DNA from: an uncultured Pelagibacteraceae bacterium | GTDB taxonomy: Bacteria; Pseudomonadota; Alphaproteobacteria; Pelagibacterales; Pelagibacteraceae | Direction: 5' to 3' | NCBI GenBank assembly: GCA_902606665.1 | Contig: CACLHE010000002.1 | Span: 1-50,517 of the forward strand | Length of the DNA: 50,517 bases | In this document: positions 19,694 to 30,793 of the stretch, piece after piece | Numbering within the stretch: the stretch's first letter is position 1 | Layout of the letters: each line of letters opens with the position of its first letter | Translations under genes and position numbers: made by a program | The notes under the pieces: generated by a model | What the model was told of the DNA's origin: nothing | Seen by the model: the letters and a program-made list of their open reading frames with translations, nothing else | Databases searched by the model: none

Positions 19694-21055
19694 ATGAATT
19701 TATTAAAAGATAATATTCCAAAATTAGTTAGAAAACTTGCTGTACCCGCTATGGTTGGTACTCTCTTTCAAACACTTTATAATATTGTAGATACATTTTT
19801 TGCTGGCAAAATATCACCCGAGGCACTATCAGCATTAAGTAAATCTTTTCCAATCTACTTTATAATAGTTGCAACATCCATTGGCGTTACCGTAGCTGGC
19901 ACATCATTGATTGGAAACAGCATTGGTGAAAAAGATAAAAATAAAACTTTAAATTATTTTACACATATTATTTTTTACGGGATCTTAGTTTCTATAATTA
20001 TCACTTATTTAGGATTAACTTATGCCGAAAAAATCTTTTATTTGATGGGATCAACTGACGAAGTTGTTTTTTTAGGACTTGAATATACAAATGTTATTTA
20101 TTCAGGTTCAATCCTTTTTATTTTGGTTGTAGCATTAAACTCTTTTCTACATGCCGAGGGAGATACAAAAACTTATAGAAATATCTTAGTTTTGTCTTTC
20201 TTTCTTAATATTATTTTAAATCCAATTCTAATTTTTGGTTTTCTTTTTATACCAGCCATGGGAGTGAAGGGTATTGGTATCGCAACTATAATTGCACAAT
20301 CAGTATCATTAGTTATCATTTTGATTAAAATCTTAAGAAATAATCGAGTAAGAGAGATAAATAAAAATTATTTAACACCTAAATTTATTTTCTTTAAAAA
20401 TATTTTTTTTCAATCAATGCCAATAAGCGTATCAATTTGTGGTTATGCATTGGCTGCAGCTATTATTTTTACTTATGTTGGTCAATCAGGAGAATATGCT
20501 GCTGCTGGCTATGGAGCAGGAACAAGAATTGAACAAGTAGTTCTTCTTCCTATTTTAGGTATCAACACAGCAATTATTTCAATAATAGCTCAAAATTATG
20601 GTGCTAAAAACTTTAATAGAATAAAGGAAACTTATATTACAGCTATAAAGTATTCTTTCGTTATAATGGTAATTTCCGGAATTATTGTCTTTATATCAGC
20701 AAGTATTATTACAAGTATTTTTTCGAATAATCTGGAAGTAATAGAATATGGAAAAAGATATTTAAAAATTTCAGCGTTCGTTTTACCTGCGTACCCAGTC
20801 TTCTTCCTATCAAATGGTTTTTTTATGGCTTTAAAAAAATCAGAAATGGCTATGATTTCAAACTTTTTTAGGAACGTGCTTAATCCAATAGTAGTATTTT
20901 ATATAGCAAAGCATATTGATGCTAGTTTCAGCACCTTTTTTTGGATATGGGTTGGAATAAATTGGTTCTTCTCGATTTCTTATTTTTTTATTATTATGTA
21001 TTATTTTAAAACAAGGTTAGATAAACCTAGCGCTATCCTTAATCCAAGCCCATAG
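19694..21055 (+). CDS. MATE-family efflux transporter
   Basis: MNLLKDNIPKLVRKLAVPAMVGTLFQTLYNIVDTFFAGKISPEALSALS; about 12 TM segments; the track start at 19646 lies inside trhO. Confidence 0.92.
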   Translation: MNLLKDNIPKLVRKLAVPAMVGTLFQTLYNIVDTFFAGKISPEALSALSKSFPIYFIIVATSIGVTVAGTSLIGNSIGEKDKNKTLNYFTHIIFYGILVSIIITYLGLTYAEKIFYLMGSTDEVVFLGLEYTNVIYSGSILFILVVALNSFLHAEGDTKTYRNILVLSFFLNIILNPILIFGFLFIPAMGVKGIGIATIIAQSVSLVIILIKILRNNRVREINKNYLTPKFIFFKNIFFQSMPISVSICGYALAAAIIFTYVGQSGEYAAAGYGAGTRIEQVVLLPILGINTAIISIIAQNYGAKNFNRIKETYITAIKYSFVIMVISGIIVFISASIITSIFSNNLEVIEYGKRYLKISAFVLPAYPVFFLSNGFFMALKKSEMAMISNFFRNVLNPIVVFYIAKHIDASFSTFFWIWVGINWFFSISYFFIIMYYFKTRLDKPSAILNPSP

Positions 21056-21586
21056 GTGATCTGCAAAAGATCTTCTAACATAAAGATCAACATTTTCATT
21101 TGTTTTTCTATGTATAGTTACATCAACATGGTTAAGTATGGTTTGAACTACTTTGTTATCCCCAAAATTTTTAGAATTAAAATCAAAAGGACATCCTTTA
21201 GAAAGAATCTCAAAAATATTAGAACCAGCTAAATTAAATATAGTGTAATGGTCACTAACATTTGTTACAGAACCTAAATCTGTCTTTGAAATATCGTTAA
21301 ATAATATTTGTTCTAATTCATAGTCATTTGATTCTTTAGTTACAGTATCATTTGAAACCAAAAGCCATTCGTTGGGTCCCAGCCACATACATGTAATTTT
21401 TTCTTTTGTAGATGTAGAGAATGCTTCTTTTGGGAGAATCATTCCTAATATTTTTCCAGCTTTACTAACAAAATCTTTATTTTCTAAATCACCTCGTAAA
21501 TTAATTTTTGCTACGGGGGTCTTTTCCTTCATTGAAAAATTATTATAAGTATGACTTTCTGTAATTGGCGAAGTAAAATTAAGCAT
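21017..21586 (-). CDS. soxG: Sarcosine oxidase subunit gamma
   Basis: Position in the sox cluster; CMWLGPNEWLLVS; VTNVSDHYTIFNLAGSNIFEILSKGCPFDFN. Confidence 0.88.
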   Translation of the reverse strand: MLNFTSPITESHTYNNFSMKEKTPVAKINLRGDLENKDFVSKAGKILGMILPKEAFSTSTKEKITCMWLGPNEWLLVSNDTVTKESNDYELEQILFNDISKTDLGSVTNVSDHYTIFNLAGSNIFEILSKGCPFDFNSKNFGDNKVVQTILNHVDVTIHRKTNENVDLYVRRSFADHLWAWIKDSARFI

Positions 21587-24584
21587 TTAATCTCTTACCT
21601 TCTTTATCTAAAAAAATTGTATCTGATACTATTACCTCTATAGTTTTGTTTGGCATAGGAACATAAAGTTTTTTTCCTTTTAATTTTTTTCCATTTTTAA
21701 CAACTGCTAATGCAATAGATTTATTTAAGTTAGGACTATAGTAGCTTGATGTTACATGTCCAATCATGTTCATTGGAGGTTTGTTTTTAACTTCAGCCAC
21801 TATCTGTGCTCCTTCTTCAAGAATTTCTTTTGGATCATTAGTTAATAAACCTACATATTGTTTTCTATCTTCTCTCATTGTATCTGATCTATATAAGGAT
21901 CTTTTCCCAATAAAATCATACTTTTTCTTACTAACTATCCAATCCATTTGTAAATCTACAGGAGTAACAGTTCCGTCAGTTTCTTGACCTACTATTATAA
22001 AACCTTTCTCAGCCCTTAATAAATGCATAGCTTCTGTACCATATGGCGTGATTCCATATTCTTTTCCAGCAGCCATACATTTTTCCCAAACTGATTGACC
22101 ATAATTTGCTTGAACATTTATTTCGTAACTTAGTTCACCAGTGAAACTTATTCTCATAACACGACATTTTATTTTATCTATTAAACCATTTTTAAAACTC
22201 ATATGTGGAAAGTTACTATCCGAATAGTCGATATTTTGTGTTACTTTTTCTAATATTTTTTTACTATGAGGACCACATACACTTACAGTCGCGAAATGAT
22301 CAGTTACAGAAGTTAAATAAACTTTTAATTCAGGCCATTCTGTTTGTAGAAAATCTTCAAGCTTACTCATTACGGTAGCAGCACCACCTGTTGTGGTTGT
22401 CATTATATAATGATTTTCATTTAAACGTGTTGTAACACCATCGTCATAAACCATTCCATCTTCATTTAGCATTAAACCATATCTGCATTTTCCTATAGCC
22501 AGTTTACTCCATGCATTTGTGTAAACACGATTTAAAAACTCAGAGGCATCACTTCCTTGGATGTCAATTTTTCCTAAAGTTGAGGCGTCTAAAATCCCAG
22601 CTTTTGTTCTCGCTGCTTTAGATTCTCTTTGGACTGCATCATACATATTTTCATTACCCAAAGTGTAATACCAAGCCCTTTTCCATTGACCAACATCTTC
22701 AAATTTTGCATTATTTTTTTCGTGCCAATCATGCATTGGTGTTTTCCTGGTGATATCAAAAAACTGCCCAACATTTCTTCCTACAAGAGCTCCGAAAGTT
22801 ATTGGAGAGTAGGGTGGACGAAAAGTTGTTGTACCTAATTCACCTAATTTAGTATTTGTAATTTCAGAGATGATTCCTAAAGCATGCATATTAGCAATTT
22901 TTCCTTGATCCGTAGCCATACCAGTAGTCGTATATCTTTTAACGTGCTCTATTGATTTAAAACCTTCTCTCAATGCAAGTTTAATATCGTTAACTGTAGA
23001 GTCATTCTGATAGTCAACAAAAGATTTAGTTTTTCCTGAAATTTTGTTACTTGGTATCAACCATATATTTTCAAAAACTCCTCTTTCAGGCTCTAAAATA
23101 TTAAACTGTTCTGCTTCACTGATATTAAGAAATTCTCTAGTTTTTTCTTGAGCTTCTGAGATAATATTTTTTAATCCAAAAGTTCCATTACAAGAACCCA
23201 CAGATATTTGGTTAAGAGTATTTTTTTTCGGAAAGAAATAATGTTTTTTTTCGTTATAATCTAATTTACCACCTGATTGCGTAAATAAATGTACTGCTGG
23301 AGTATAACCACCAGAGACACATAATAAATCACAATCTATTTTTAATTTATTTCCAACAACATTGGTATTGTCTTTTGATAAACTCATTATATGAATTTTA
23401 TTAATTTTTTTATATCCTTCTGTATAAATTACAGCACTTTTCCAATGTATTTTGATACCCAGTTCGTTACATTTTTTAGGGAGAGCGCCATCTGATTTTT
23501 CTCGTATATCTATTACTGATTTAACTTTAACACCCTTGTTATGTAGAGTAATGGCAGTTTCATATGCATCATCGTTATTTGTGAAAATGCTAATATTATC
23601 ACCGCATTTTACCCCATAGGTATTAGCATATTTTCTTACAGCTGAAGAAAGCATTATTCCAGGTCTATCATTACAATCAAAAATCATCGGTCTTTCAATT
23701 GATCCTGTAGCTAAAATAACTTTTTTTGCTCTAACCTTCCATAAACGCTGTCTTATTTTTTCTTTTTTATCTTTATCAGGCAAATGATCAGTTAAATTTT
23801 GCATCATTATTAAATAATTATAATTGTGGTAAGCAGCAACGCTAGTTCTACTTAATATTTTGATATTTTTATTTTTTTGTAATTCTAGACAAGTTTTCTT
23901 TATCCATTCTAAAGGAGCCAATTCATTTATTTTATTATAATCTTTGTTGGAAAAATTTAAATTTCCACCAAAATTTGGCCTCTCATCAACTAAAAGCACT
24001 TTTTTTCCAGAATTTAAAGCTGTTTTTGCAGCTATTAATCCAGCTGGTCCTGCACCAACGATAAGAACTTCACAATGATAATAACAATGATCATAAATAT
24101 CAGGATCTTTTTTTGTAGGAGATTTTCCTAAACCAGCTGCTTTTCTAATAAAATATTCATATACATTTTCCCATAGACTTGCTGGCCACATAAAAGTTTT
24201 GTAATAAAAGCCAGCCGGAATAATAGGTGAGAATAAATTATTAATTGATCCTAAATCAAAATTTACCGAAGGCCAAGAATTCTGACTTGTTGCATTTAAA
24301 CCTTCATAAATTTCAATTTGGGTAGCTCGCAAATTTGGATCGGTTTTACCCTTATCTTTAATGATTTGAACTAATGCATTTGGTTCTTCAACTCCGGATG
24401 TAAATATTCCTCTTGGTCTATGATATTTAAAACTTCTACCGACTAAATGAATTCCATTTGCTAACAGAGCTGAAGCTAAAGTATCACCTTTGTAACCATA
24501 AAGAGTTTTTCCATTAAATTTAAATGAAATACTTTCACTTCTATTAATTTGTCCACCAGAAGATAATCTATATTCGTTTGTCAT
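21579..24584 (-). CDS. soxA: Sarcosine oxidase subunit alpha
   Basis: 1001 aa; ISFKFNGKTLYGYKGDTLASALLANGIHLVGRSFKYHRPRGI; VLIVGAGPAGLIAAKTAL; C-terminal GcvT-like aminomethyltransferase domain. Confidence 0.95.
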   Translation of the reverse strand: MTNEYRLSSGGQINRSESISFKFNGKTLYGYKGDTLASALLANGIHLVGRSFKYHRPRGIFTSGVEEPNALVQIIKDKGKTDPNLRATQIEIYEGLNATSQNSWPSVNFDLGSINNLFSPIIPAGFYYKTFMWPASLWENVYEYFIRKAAGLGKSPTKKDPDIYDHCYYHCEVLIVGAGPAGLIAAKTALNSGKKVLLVDERPNFGGNLNFSNKDYNKINELAPLEWIKKTCLELQKNKNIKILSRTSVAAYHNYNYLIMMQNLTDHLPDKDKKEKIRQRLWKVRAKKVILATGSIERPMIFDCNDRPGIMLSSAVRKYANTYGVKCGDNISIFTNNDDAYETAITLHNKGVKVKSVIDIREKSDGALPKKCNELGIKIHWKSAVIYTEGYKKINKIHIMSLSKDNTNVVGNKLKIDCDLLCVSGGYTPAVHLFTQSGGKLDYNEKKHYFFPKKNTLNQISVGSCNGTFGLKNIISEAQEKTREFLNISEAEQFNILEPERGVFENIWLIPSNKISGKTKSFVDYQNDSTVNDIKLALREGFKSIEHVKRYTTTGMATDQGKIANMHALGIISEITNTKLGELGTTTFRPPYSPITFGALVGRNVGQFFDITRKTPMHDWHEKNNAKFEDVGQWKRAWYYTLGNENMYDAVQRESKAARTKAGILDASTLGKIDIQGSDASEFLNRVYTNAWSKLAIGKCRYGLMLNEDGMVYDDGVTTRLNENHYIMTTTTGGAATVMSKLEDFLQTEWPELKVYLTSVTDHFATVSVCGPHSKKILEKVTQNIDYSDSNFPHMSFKNGLIDKIKCRVMRISFTGELSYEINVQANYGQSVWEKCMAAGKEYGITPYGTEAMHLLRAEKGFIIVGQETDGTVTPVDLQMDWIVSKKKYDFIGKRSLYRSDTMREDRKQYVGLLTNDPKEILEEGAQIVAEVKNKPPMNMIGHVTSSYYSPNLNKSIALAVVKNGKKLKGKKLYVPMPNKTIEVIVSDTIFLDKEGKRLNA

Positions 24585-24856
24585 TATTTATTGGGTTTTT
24601 CTCCAATTTTATAAACAGAATGAATTTTATCGTTTGATGTATCTCTGGCAGCATTGAACCAACGTCTGCATCCGTGAGAATGATTCCATCTTTCATATTG
24701 AAGTCCTTTTATATTTTTTTTCATAAATAAATATTCAGCCCATTGATCATCGCTTAACTCAGTTGGTTGCTTAGGTCTTACTAAATGAGCTTCTCCGCCA
24801 TAGTTAAACTCACTATGATCTCTTTCACCACAATATGGACATTTAATTATAAACAT
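24584..24856 (-). CDS. soxD: Sarcosine oxidase subunit delta
   Basis: MFIIKCPYCGERDHSEFNYGGEAHLVRP...NHSHGCRRWFNAARDT. Confidence 0.95.
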   Translation of the reverse strand: MFIIKCPYCGERDHSEFNYGGEAHLVRPKQPTELSDDQWAEYLFMKKNIKGLQYERWNHSHGCRRWFNAARDTSNDKIHSVYKIGEKPNK

Positions 24857-24857
24857 A

Positions 24858-26111
24858 TTAATGAGCTACTGCTGCGGCACCATGTTCATCAACAAGATCT
24901 CCACTTATAAATCTATTGATATTAAAAGCTGCATTTAAAGAGTGTGGTTCATCTCTCGCTATAGTATGTGCGAATAGATGTCCTGAACCAGGTGTAGCCT
25001 TAAATCCACCAGTTCCCCAACCACAATTAAAATAAAGTCCTTTAACAGAGGTTTTACTTATTATAGGGCTTGCATCTGGACAAATATCTACAACACCTCC
25101 CCATTGTCTGAGCATTCTAAGCCTACTAAAAATTGGATAGAGCTCTAAAATAGCTTTAAGAGTACCTTCAACAATTTCGTGAGTACCTTTTTGTGTATAA
25201 GAAATATAAGAGTCAGTACCTGCTCCTATCACAAGCTCTCCTTTATCAGATTGACTCACGTATGCGTGAACAGCATTAGACATAACAACTGTATCGATTA
25301 TCGGTTTAATTGGTTCTGAAACTAATGCTTGCAAAGGTTTGCTTTCAAGAGGAAGTCTTAGACCAGCCATATTAGCAATAACACTAGAATGACCTGCTGC
25401 CACAACACCAACTTTTTTAGTTTTAATAAAACCTTTTGTTGTTTCTATTCCTTCAATTGAATCACCATTTCTTTTTATTGCTTTTAATTCACAATTTTGA
25501 ATAATATCAACTCCCATACCATCCGCACCTCTGGCATAACCCCAAGCAACCGCATCATGTCTAGCTGTTCCAGCTCTTCTTTGTAAAGTGCTACCCATTA
25601 CCGGATAACGGATATCAGGAGAACAATTTATAATAGGACAAAACTTTTTGACTTGATCAACATTCAACCACTCACAATCTATTCCATTAAGTCTATTTGC
25701 ATGAGTTCTTCTTTTTAACTCTCTCACATCATGTTGATTATGAGCTAAATTCATTACACCTCTCTGACTAAACATGACATTATAATTTAATTCCTGTGAA
25801 AGATTTTCCCAAATTTTTAATGCGTGATCATAAAGACCGGCACTCGCATCCCAAAGATAATTTGATCTTATTATAGTAGTGTTTCTTCCAGTGTTGCCAC
25901 CACCAATCCATCCTTTTTCAACAACAGCAATATTTTTTAAATTATGTTCTTTTGCTAGATAATATGCAGTAGCTAAACCATGACCTCCGCCACCAATAAT
26001 AACAGCATCATATTCTTTTTTAGGCTCAGGATCTCTCCATGCTCTTTGCCAATTTTCGTGATAGCTTAAAGAGTTTTTAATAAGAGCAAATATTGAATAT
26101 TTTTTCTTCAT
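24858..26111 (-). CDS. soxB: Sarcosine oxidase subunit beta
   Basis: [54 protein letters not shown]. Confidence 0.96.
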   Translation of the reverse strand: MKKKYSIFALIKNSLSYHENWQRAWRDPEPKKEYDAVIIGGGGHGLATAYYLAKEHNLKNIAVVEKGWIGGGNTGRNTTIIRSNYLWDASAGLYDHALKIWENLSQELNYNVMFSQRGVMNLAHNQHDVRELKRRTHANRLNGIDCEWLNVDQVKKFCPIINCSPDIRYPVMGSTLQRRAGTARHDAVAWGYARGADGMGVDIIQNCELKAIKRNGDSIEGIETTKGFIKTKKVGVVAAGHSSVIANMAGLRLPLESKPLQALVSEPIKPIIDTVVMSNAVHAYVSQSDKGELVIGAGTDSYISYTQKGTHEIVEGTLKAILELYPIFSRLRMLRQWGGVVDICPDASPIISKTSVKGLYFNCGWGTGGFKATPGSGHLFAHTIARDEPHSLNAAFNINRFISGDLVDEHGAAAVAH

Positions 26112-26125
26112 TATAATAAATTATA

Positions 26126-27010
26126 TCAATTACTTATTTTTTCTCTAGATAAATCATGCAAATAAATAGCCACAGCTATCCAAATTATTATGAATCCGAT
26201 TAATTTATTTAAATCAAAATATTCATTATAATAAAAGGCTCCTAATAAAAACTGACATGTAGGAGTTATAAAAAAGACCATTCCTGATGTTCCTAAGCCA
26301 GCTAAATCCACACCCTTAAGAAAGAGAAAAAGAGGGATAACAGTCATGGGTCCAGCTAAAAATAGCCAAAAAGCAATTTTTGGGTCATGTATAGAAAAGT
26401 AATAATTTCCATCAATAGTGATTAAATAAAAAATGAGTAATGCTAACGGAGTTATATATAAACTTTCTATTAATAACCCAACGTCTGACTCGACGCTTAT
26501 TTTCTTTCTCAATAGAGAATAAATGCTCCATGTTAAAGCAACAATTAATCCTACCCAAGGTACTGAAGCAAAATTTATCAGTAAGTATCCTACTGAAATT
26601 GCCACAAGCAGAACAGATAATATTTTTTGTTTATTATACGGTTCCTTTAAAAAGAGAATCCCAAAAAACACACTTAGTATTGGCATTATGAAATAACCAA
26701 AACTAGCATCAATAATTTTGTTAGTAACAACTGCATATATCCAAGTTGACCAGTTAGTAAAAATTAAAATTCCTGTTATTAAAAGATAGATCATTTCCTT
26801 TTTTTTTTTAATAACTTTAAAAAAACTATCCCATTTAGAAAATAATGAAGTCGTAATAATTAGAGAGAAGGCGGTCCAAATAGTTCTATGAACTACTAAT
26901 TCAACAGGTCCAGCAAAAGATGAAGATTTAAAATAGATAACACCTATAGTTCCCCACCATAATGAGCCGCTAGCACCATATAAAATCCCATGGAAAGTAT
27001 TTTTATTCAT
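26126..27010 (-). CDS. EamA/RarD-like DMT-superfamily permease
   Basis: GILYGASGSLWWGTIGVIYFKSSSFAGPVELVVHRTIWTAFSL; about 10 TM segments. Confidence 0.85.
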   Translation of the reverse strand: MNKNTFHGILYGASGSLWWGTIGVIYFKSSSFAGPVELVVHRTIWTAFSLIITTSLFSKWDSFFKVIKKKKEMIYLLITGILIFTNWSTWIYAVVTNKIIDASFGYFIMPILSVFFGILFLKEPYNKQKILSVLLVAISVGYLLINFASVPWVGLIVALTWSIYSLLRKKISVESDVGLLIESLYITPLALLIFYLITIDGNYYFSIHDPKIAFWLFLAGPMTVIPLFLFLKGVDLAGLGTSGMVFFITPTCQFLLGAFYYNEYFDLNKLIGFIIIWIAVAIYLHDLSREKISN

Positions 27011-27030
27011 AAATTACTGCTATCAATAAA

Positions 27031-27059
27031 TTGAAAACCAACTAAAATAAAGGTAAATA
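27031..27059 (+). promoter_or_regulatory. Candidate sigma70-type promoter for tRNA-Ser
   Basis: TTGAAA (27031-27036), 17-nt spacer, TAAATA (27054-27059), 7 nt before the second base of the mature tRNA. Confidence 0.5.
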
Positions 27060-27066
27060 GGTCATA

Positions 27067-27159
<93 letters not shown>

Positions 27160-27167
27160 AATTAAAG

Positions 27168-29387
27168 TTAATAGTGGGTTTTATCTTCAAAAAAATTATA
27201 AATTTTTACAGGTTTTCCAGAAAGTATATACCTATAAACATTTACATTTTCCAAAACTCTTTGAACATAATTTCTTGTTTCTTTAAATTTAATAAGTTCA
27301 ACCCAATCAACATAACTTATTTTTCCTTTTTGAGGATTTCCATTTATTTTTTTCCAATATTTAACTCTTTTAGGGCCAGCATTATAAGCAGCTAATGCAA
27401 ATGGATAAGAACCTTCATACTCTTCTAACAAACCTGATAGATAGAAAGAACCTAATTGAATATTATAATTCGGATCACTTTTGAGTCTACTTTTGGAATA
27501 AGGTAATTTTGCTTGCTTAGCTACAAGTTTTGCCGTGTAAGTCATAAGCTGCATCAAACCTCTAGCTCCAGCATAACTGTTAGCTTTGTGATCAAACTCA
27601 CTTTCTTGTCTTATAACAGCAAGTATTAATTCAGTTTTAGGCATTTTTTTTTGATTCACAATCTTTGGTGTATTTATTACTGGATAATTTATTTCATTAT
27701 GAAACCTTTTTTCGTAAGAAGCCTGTTTCGCAACCTGAATTGCATAATCATATCTTCCTATCTCAACAGCTAAATTACCAGCAAGAATTTCACTTCCTTT
27801 TTCAATGTTTAAAGTTGCTAAATGTTTAATAAAATCTTTAGTATGTTTATCTTTATCTAATTCATTTAACAATTTAACTACTTTAATCAGAGAATTGTTA
27901 TTAAATTCTTTTTTATATTTATCAGAAACTTTAGGCTGTTCATTTAATGAAAAAGATTTACTGGGGTAGATCTCAATAAAAGCTAGTTGACCATAATATG
28001 TATTAATGTACTTCGAAGCTTCTTTATACCATTCTTCTGCTTTATCTTTATTATTTATTTGACCGTAAGCTTTTGCAATCCAATATGCACCTCTCGATAA
28101 ACTTATTGGATATCCTACGTTATTATAAAAATTCTTGAAATGTTGTAATGCAAGATTTGGATCATCTAAAAAAGTTATGGCTATCCATCCAGACAACCAT
28201 TCACCTTCAGCATATCCTGGACCATCTGATAAAGAGTGATTACTTGAAACTTTATAAGCTTTGGCATATTTCTTTTTATATATTAGTGATCTTGCTAAAA
28301 TAGCTCTTTCTTTCCACCATTTTTCAGGTTGAACTAATTTTTTTGGATCCTTTGGTATTGTAAACAAAATTTCAAGTGAAGAATCAACTCTTCCTCTTTT
28401 TCTTCTCCACTTTAGCCTATCGTATTTAAGACCGATATCATTTTTATACCTTGCCGGAACTTTATTTATTGCGTTATCCACTCCATAGGATCTACTAATT
28501 AGTAATTGTCTAGCTCTGTATAGTGCTGTTTCTTCCTTTGGCAAGTATCTTAACATTCTTTGCACATCCCAATGTTTACCCTCCCAGGCATGCCAATCTG
28601 CTCTTTTAATATTATCTGATACCATTATAATTTTTTTATATTTTTTTCTCAAATATCTTAAATCAGCTTTTGATAGCCTAGCTTTTACCCAACCTTCTTT
28701 AATAAGTTTTGAACCTTTATCGGCATCACCTAATGAAATATATATTTCTCCAAGTTTAATTTTTCCAAATTCACTTAATGGTTCTTTACCATCAAACCAT
28801 TTTAATATTGATTTTGGAGAACTAGAATTTAAATTAATTTTATGTTCGGCTAAGTATCTAAGTCGATTTATTCTTGGATAGTGAGGGTTATTGCTAATAA
28901 AAGTTGAGTAATCATAAAAAGTAGCTGAATTAATTGATTTTTTTAGATAAAGGTAATTCACTAAATCATACAAAACTTTATCTCTTGCTTTTTTTGATAA
29001 GTTTATAGCTTTCTTCCATTTTTTATTTTCAATAGCTTCAAAAGTTGATTTAGCAATTTTGAAATCCCTTTTGGATAGAATTGTAGAAGTAGATACAGCT
29101 TTATCTTCTTTCTTTTTAGCTATTTTTACAATTATAGGTTTTTTTTCAGGATATATAAAAACTTCATCTTTGGTTATATCTTCAGCTGTCGTTGTTTCAG
29201 TTACGGCTTTTTTATCGATCGGTTTATTCTTCGGGTAAATCAATTTTTTTTTGGATGTTAAATCAACAATTTCTTTATCTGGTTTTGGTTTAGGAACAGG
29301 AAGAATTGTATCACCCGCTTTTGCGATTGATGCAAAAGTGATAGAAAATGCTAATAATAACACTTTAAGTTTAAGCAAATACTTCAT
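27168..29387 (-). CDS. slt: Soluble lytic murein transglycosylase
   Basis: Signal peptide, TPR-like helical region, and SLT domain AVIRQESEFDHKANSYAGARGLMQLMTYTAK...FALAAYNAGPKRVKYW. Confidence 0.93.
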   Translation of the reverse strand: MKYLLKLKVLLLAFSITFASIAKAGDTILPVPKPKPDKEIVDLTSKKKLIYPKNKPIDKKAVTETTTAEDITKDEVFIYPEKKPIIVKIAKKKEDKAVSTSTILSKRDFKIAKSTFEAIENKKWKKAINLSKKARDKVLYDLVNYLYLKKSINSATFYDYSTFISNNPHYPRINRLRYLAEHKINLNSSSPKSILKWFDGKEPLSEFGKIKLGEIYISLGDADKGSKLIKEGWVKARLSKADLRYLRKKYKKIIMVSDNIKRADWHAWEGKHWDVQRMLRYLPKEETALYRARQLLISRSYGVDNAINKVPARYKNDIGLKYDRLKWRRKRGRVDSSLEILFTIPKDPKKLVQPEKWWKERAILARSLIYKKKYAKAYKVSSNHSLSDGPGYAEGEWLSGWIAITFLDDPNLALQHFKNFYNNVGYPISLSRGAYWIAKAYGQINNKDKAEEWYKEASKYINTYYGQLAFIEIYPSKSFSLNEQPKVSDKYKKEFNNNSLIKVVKLLNELDKDKHTKDFIKHLATLNIEKGSEILAGNLAVEIGRYDYAIQVAKQASYEKRFHNEINYPVINTPKIVNQKKMPKTELILAVIRQESEFDHKANSYAGARGLMQLMTYTAKLVAKQAKLPYSKSRLKSDPNYNIQLGSFYLSGLLEEYEGSYPFALAAYNAGPKRVKYWKKINGNPQKGKISYVDWVELIKFKETRNYVQRVLENVNVYRYILSGKPVKIYNFFEDKTHY

Positions 29388-29430
29388 AGATTTAGATGAA
29401 TTACTTTTTTAAACTATGTTATAAAGATTT

Positions 29431-30315
29431 ATGTTTAAAGGATCAATTGTAGCTTTAATAAGCCCATTCAAGAATAATAAGCTTGATGAGGATTGCTATA
29501 TTTCATTAATACATCACCACATAAAAAATGGCACATCAGGCATAGTTCCAGCTGGAACAACAGGTGAATCTCCAACACTAAGTCACAAAGAGCATGAAAG
29601 AGTTATAGAGCTGTGTGTTAAGGAAGCCAAAGGAAAGATACCTATTATTGCTGGAACCGGATCTAATTCAACAGATGAAGCTATATCTTTAACAAAATAT
29701 GCAGAAAAAATTGGAGCCAATGCAGCTCTAGTAGTAACACCTTATTATAATAAACCTACTCAAGAAGGTTTGTATCAACACTTTAAAGCAATAAATGATA
29801 AATGTTCCATTCCTATAATAATTTATAACATTCCCCCACGTTCTGTTGTCGATATGAGTGTTGATACAATGTCTAGACTATTTGAACTAAAAAATATTGT
29901 TGGTGTAAAAGATGCTACAGGCGATTTGGATAGAGTTGATCAGCAAAGAAAAAAAATGGGTCCAGATTTTATTCAGTTATCAGGTGAAGACGGTACCGCT
30001 TTAGATTTTAATATAAGAGGTGGCGTTGGATGCATATCGGTTACGGCAAATGTTGCACCAAAGCTTTGTTCTGAATTTCAAGAGGCATCTTTGAGTAAAA
30101 ATAATAGTAATCTTTTAGCTAAGGCAAAAGAAATTAATGATAAACTAATGCCTCTGCATAAGTCATTATTTATTGAGAGCAGTCCTAGTCCAGTAAAATA
30201 CGCAGCAAGTTTATTAAATCTTTCATCTGATGAAGTAAGATTACCATTAGTGAAAGTTACCGAGGGTACTAAAAAAGCAGTTAAGTCTGCCTTGATAAGT
30301 GCAAATTTGATTTAA
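29431..30315 (+). CDS. dapA: 4-hydroxy-tetrahydrodipicolinate synthase
   Basis: [67 protein letters not shown]. Confidence 0.97.
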   Translation: MFKGSIVALISPFKNNKLDEDCYISLIHHHIKNGTSGIVPAGTTGESPTLSHKEHERVIELCVKEAKGKIPIIAGTGSNSTDEAISLTKYAEKIGANAALVVTPYYNKPTQEGLYQHFKAINDKCSIPIIIYNIPPRSVVDMSVDTMSRLFELKNIVGVKDATGDLDRVDQQRKKMGPDFIQLSGEDGTALDFNIRGGVGCISVTANVAPKLCSEFQEASLSKNNSNLLAKAKEINDKLMPLHKSLFIESSPSPVKYAASLLNLSSDEVRLPLVKVTEGTKKAVKSALISANLI

Positions 30316-30317
30316 AA

Positions 30318-30788
30318 ATGAATCAAAAAACCAAAAAAGGTTTAAAAATTATTTCAAACAATAGAAAAGCTAGATTTAATTATTTTTTTTATGAGTTTTA
30401 TGAAGCTGGAATGGCTTTAAAAGGATCAGAAGTTAAATCCCTGAGATTATCTAAGTGTAACATTTCAGATTCATATGCTTATGATATTAGAGGTGAAATT
30501 TATTTAATAAATTCTCATATTCCATCATATAAAGAATCAAGCTATAACGATCATAACCCGCTAAGAAACAGAAAGCTTTTACTTAATAAAAAAGAAATTA
30601 ACAAACTTATAGGAAAAATAAATAAAGAAGGTTACACATTAATACCAACAAAATTATATTTTAAAAAGGGTAAAGCAAAAATTGAAATTGCTGTAGCTAA
30701 AGGTAAAAAGCAATATGATAAAAGACAAACAAAAAAAACTAGAGATTGGAACAAAGAAAAAGCTAGATTTTTTAGAAAATCGAGCTGA
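30318..30788 (+). CDS. smpB: SsrA-binding protein
   Basis: [52 protein letters not shown]-type motif; [24 protein letters not shown]. Confidence 0.97.
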   Translation: MNQKTKKGLKIISNNRKARFNYFFYEFYEAGMALKGSEVKSLRLSKCNISDSYAYDIRGEIYLINSHIPSYKESSYNDHNPLRNRKLLLNKKEINKLIGKINKEGYTLIPTKLYFKKGKAKIEIAVAKGKKQYDKRQTKKTRDWNKEKARFFRKSS

Positions 30789-30793
30789 TAAAA

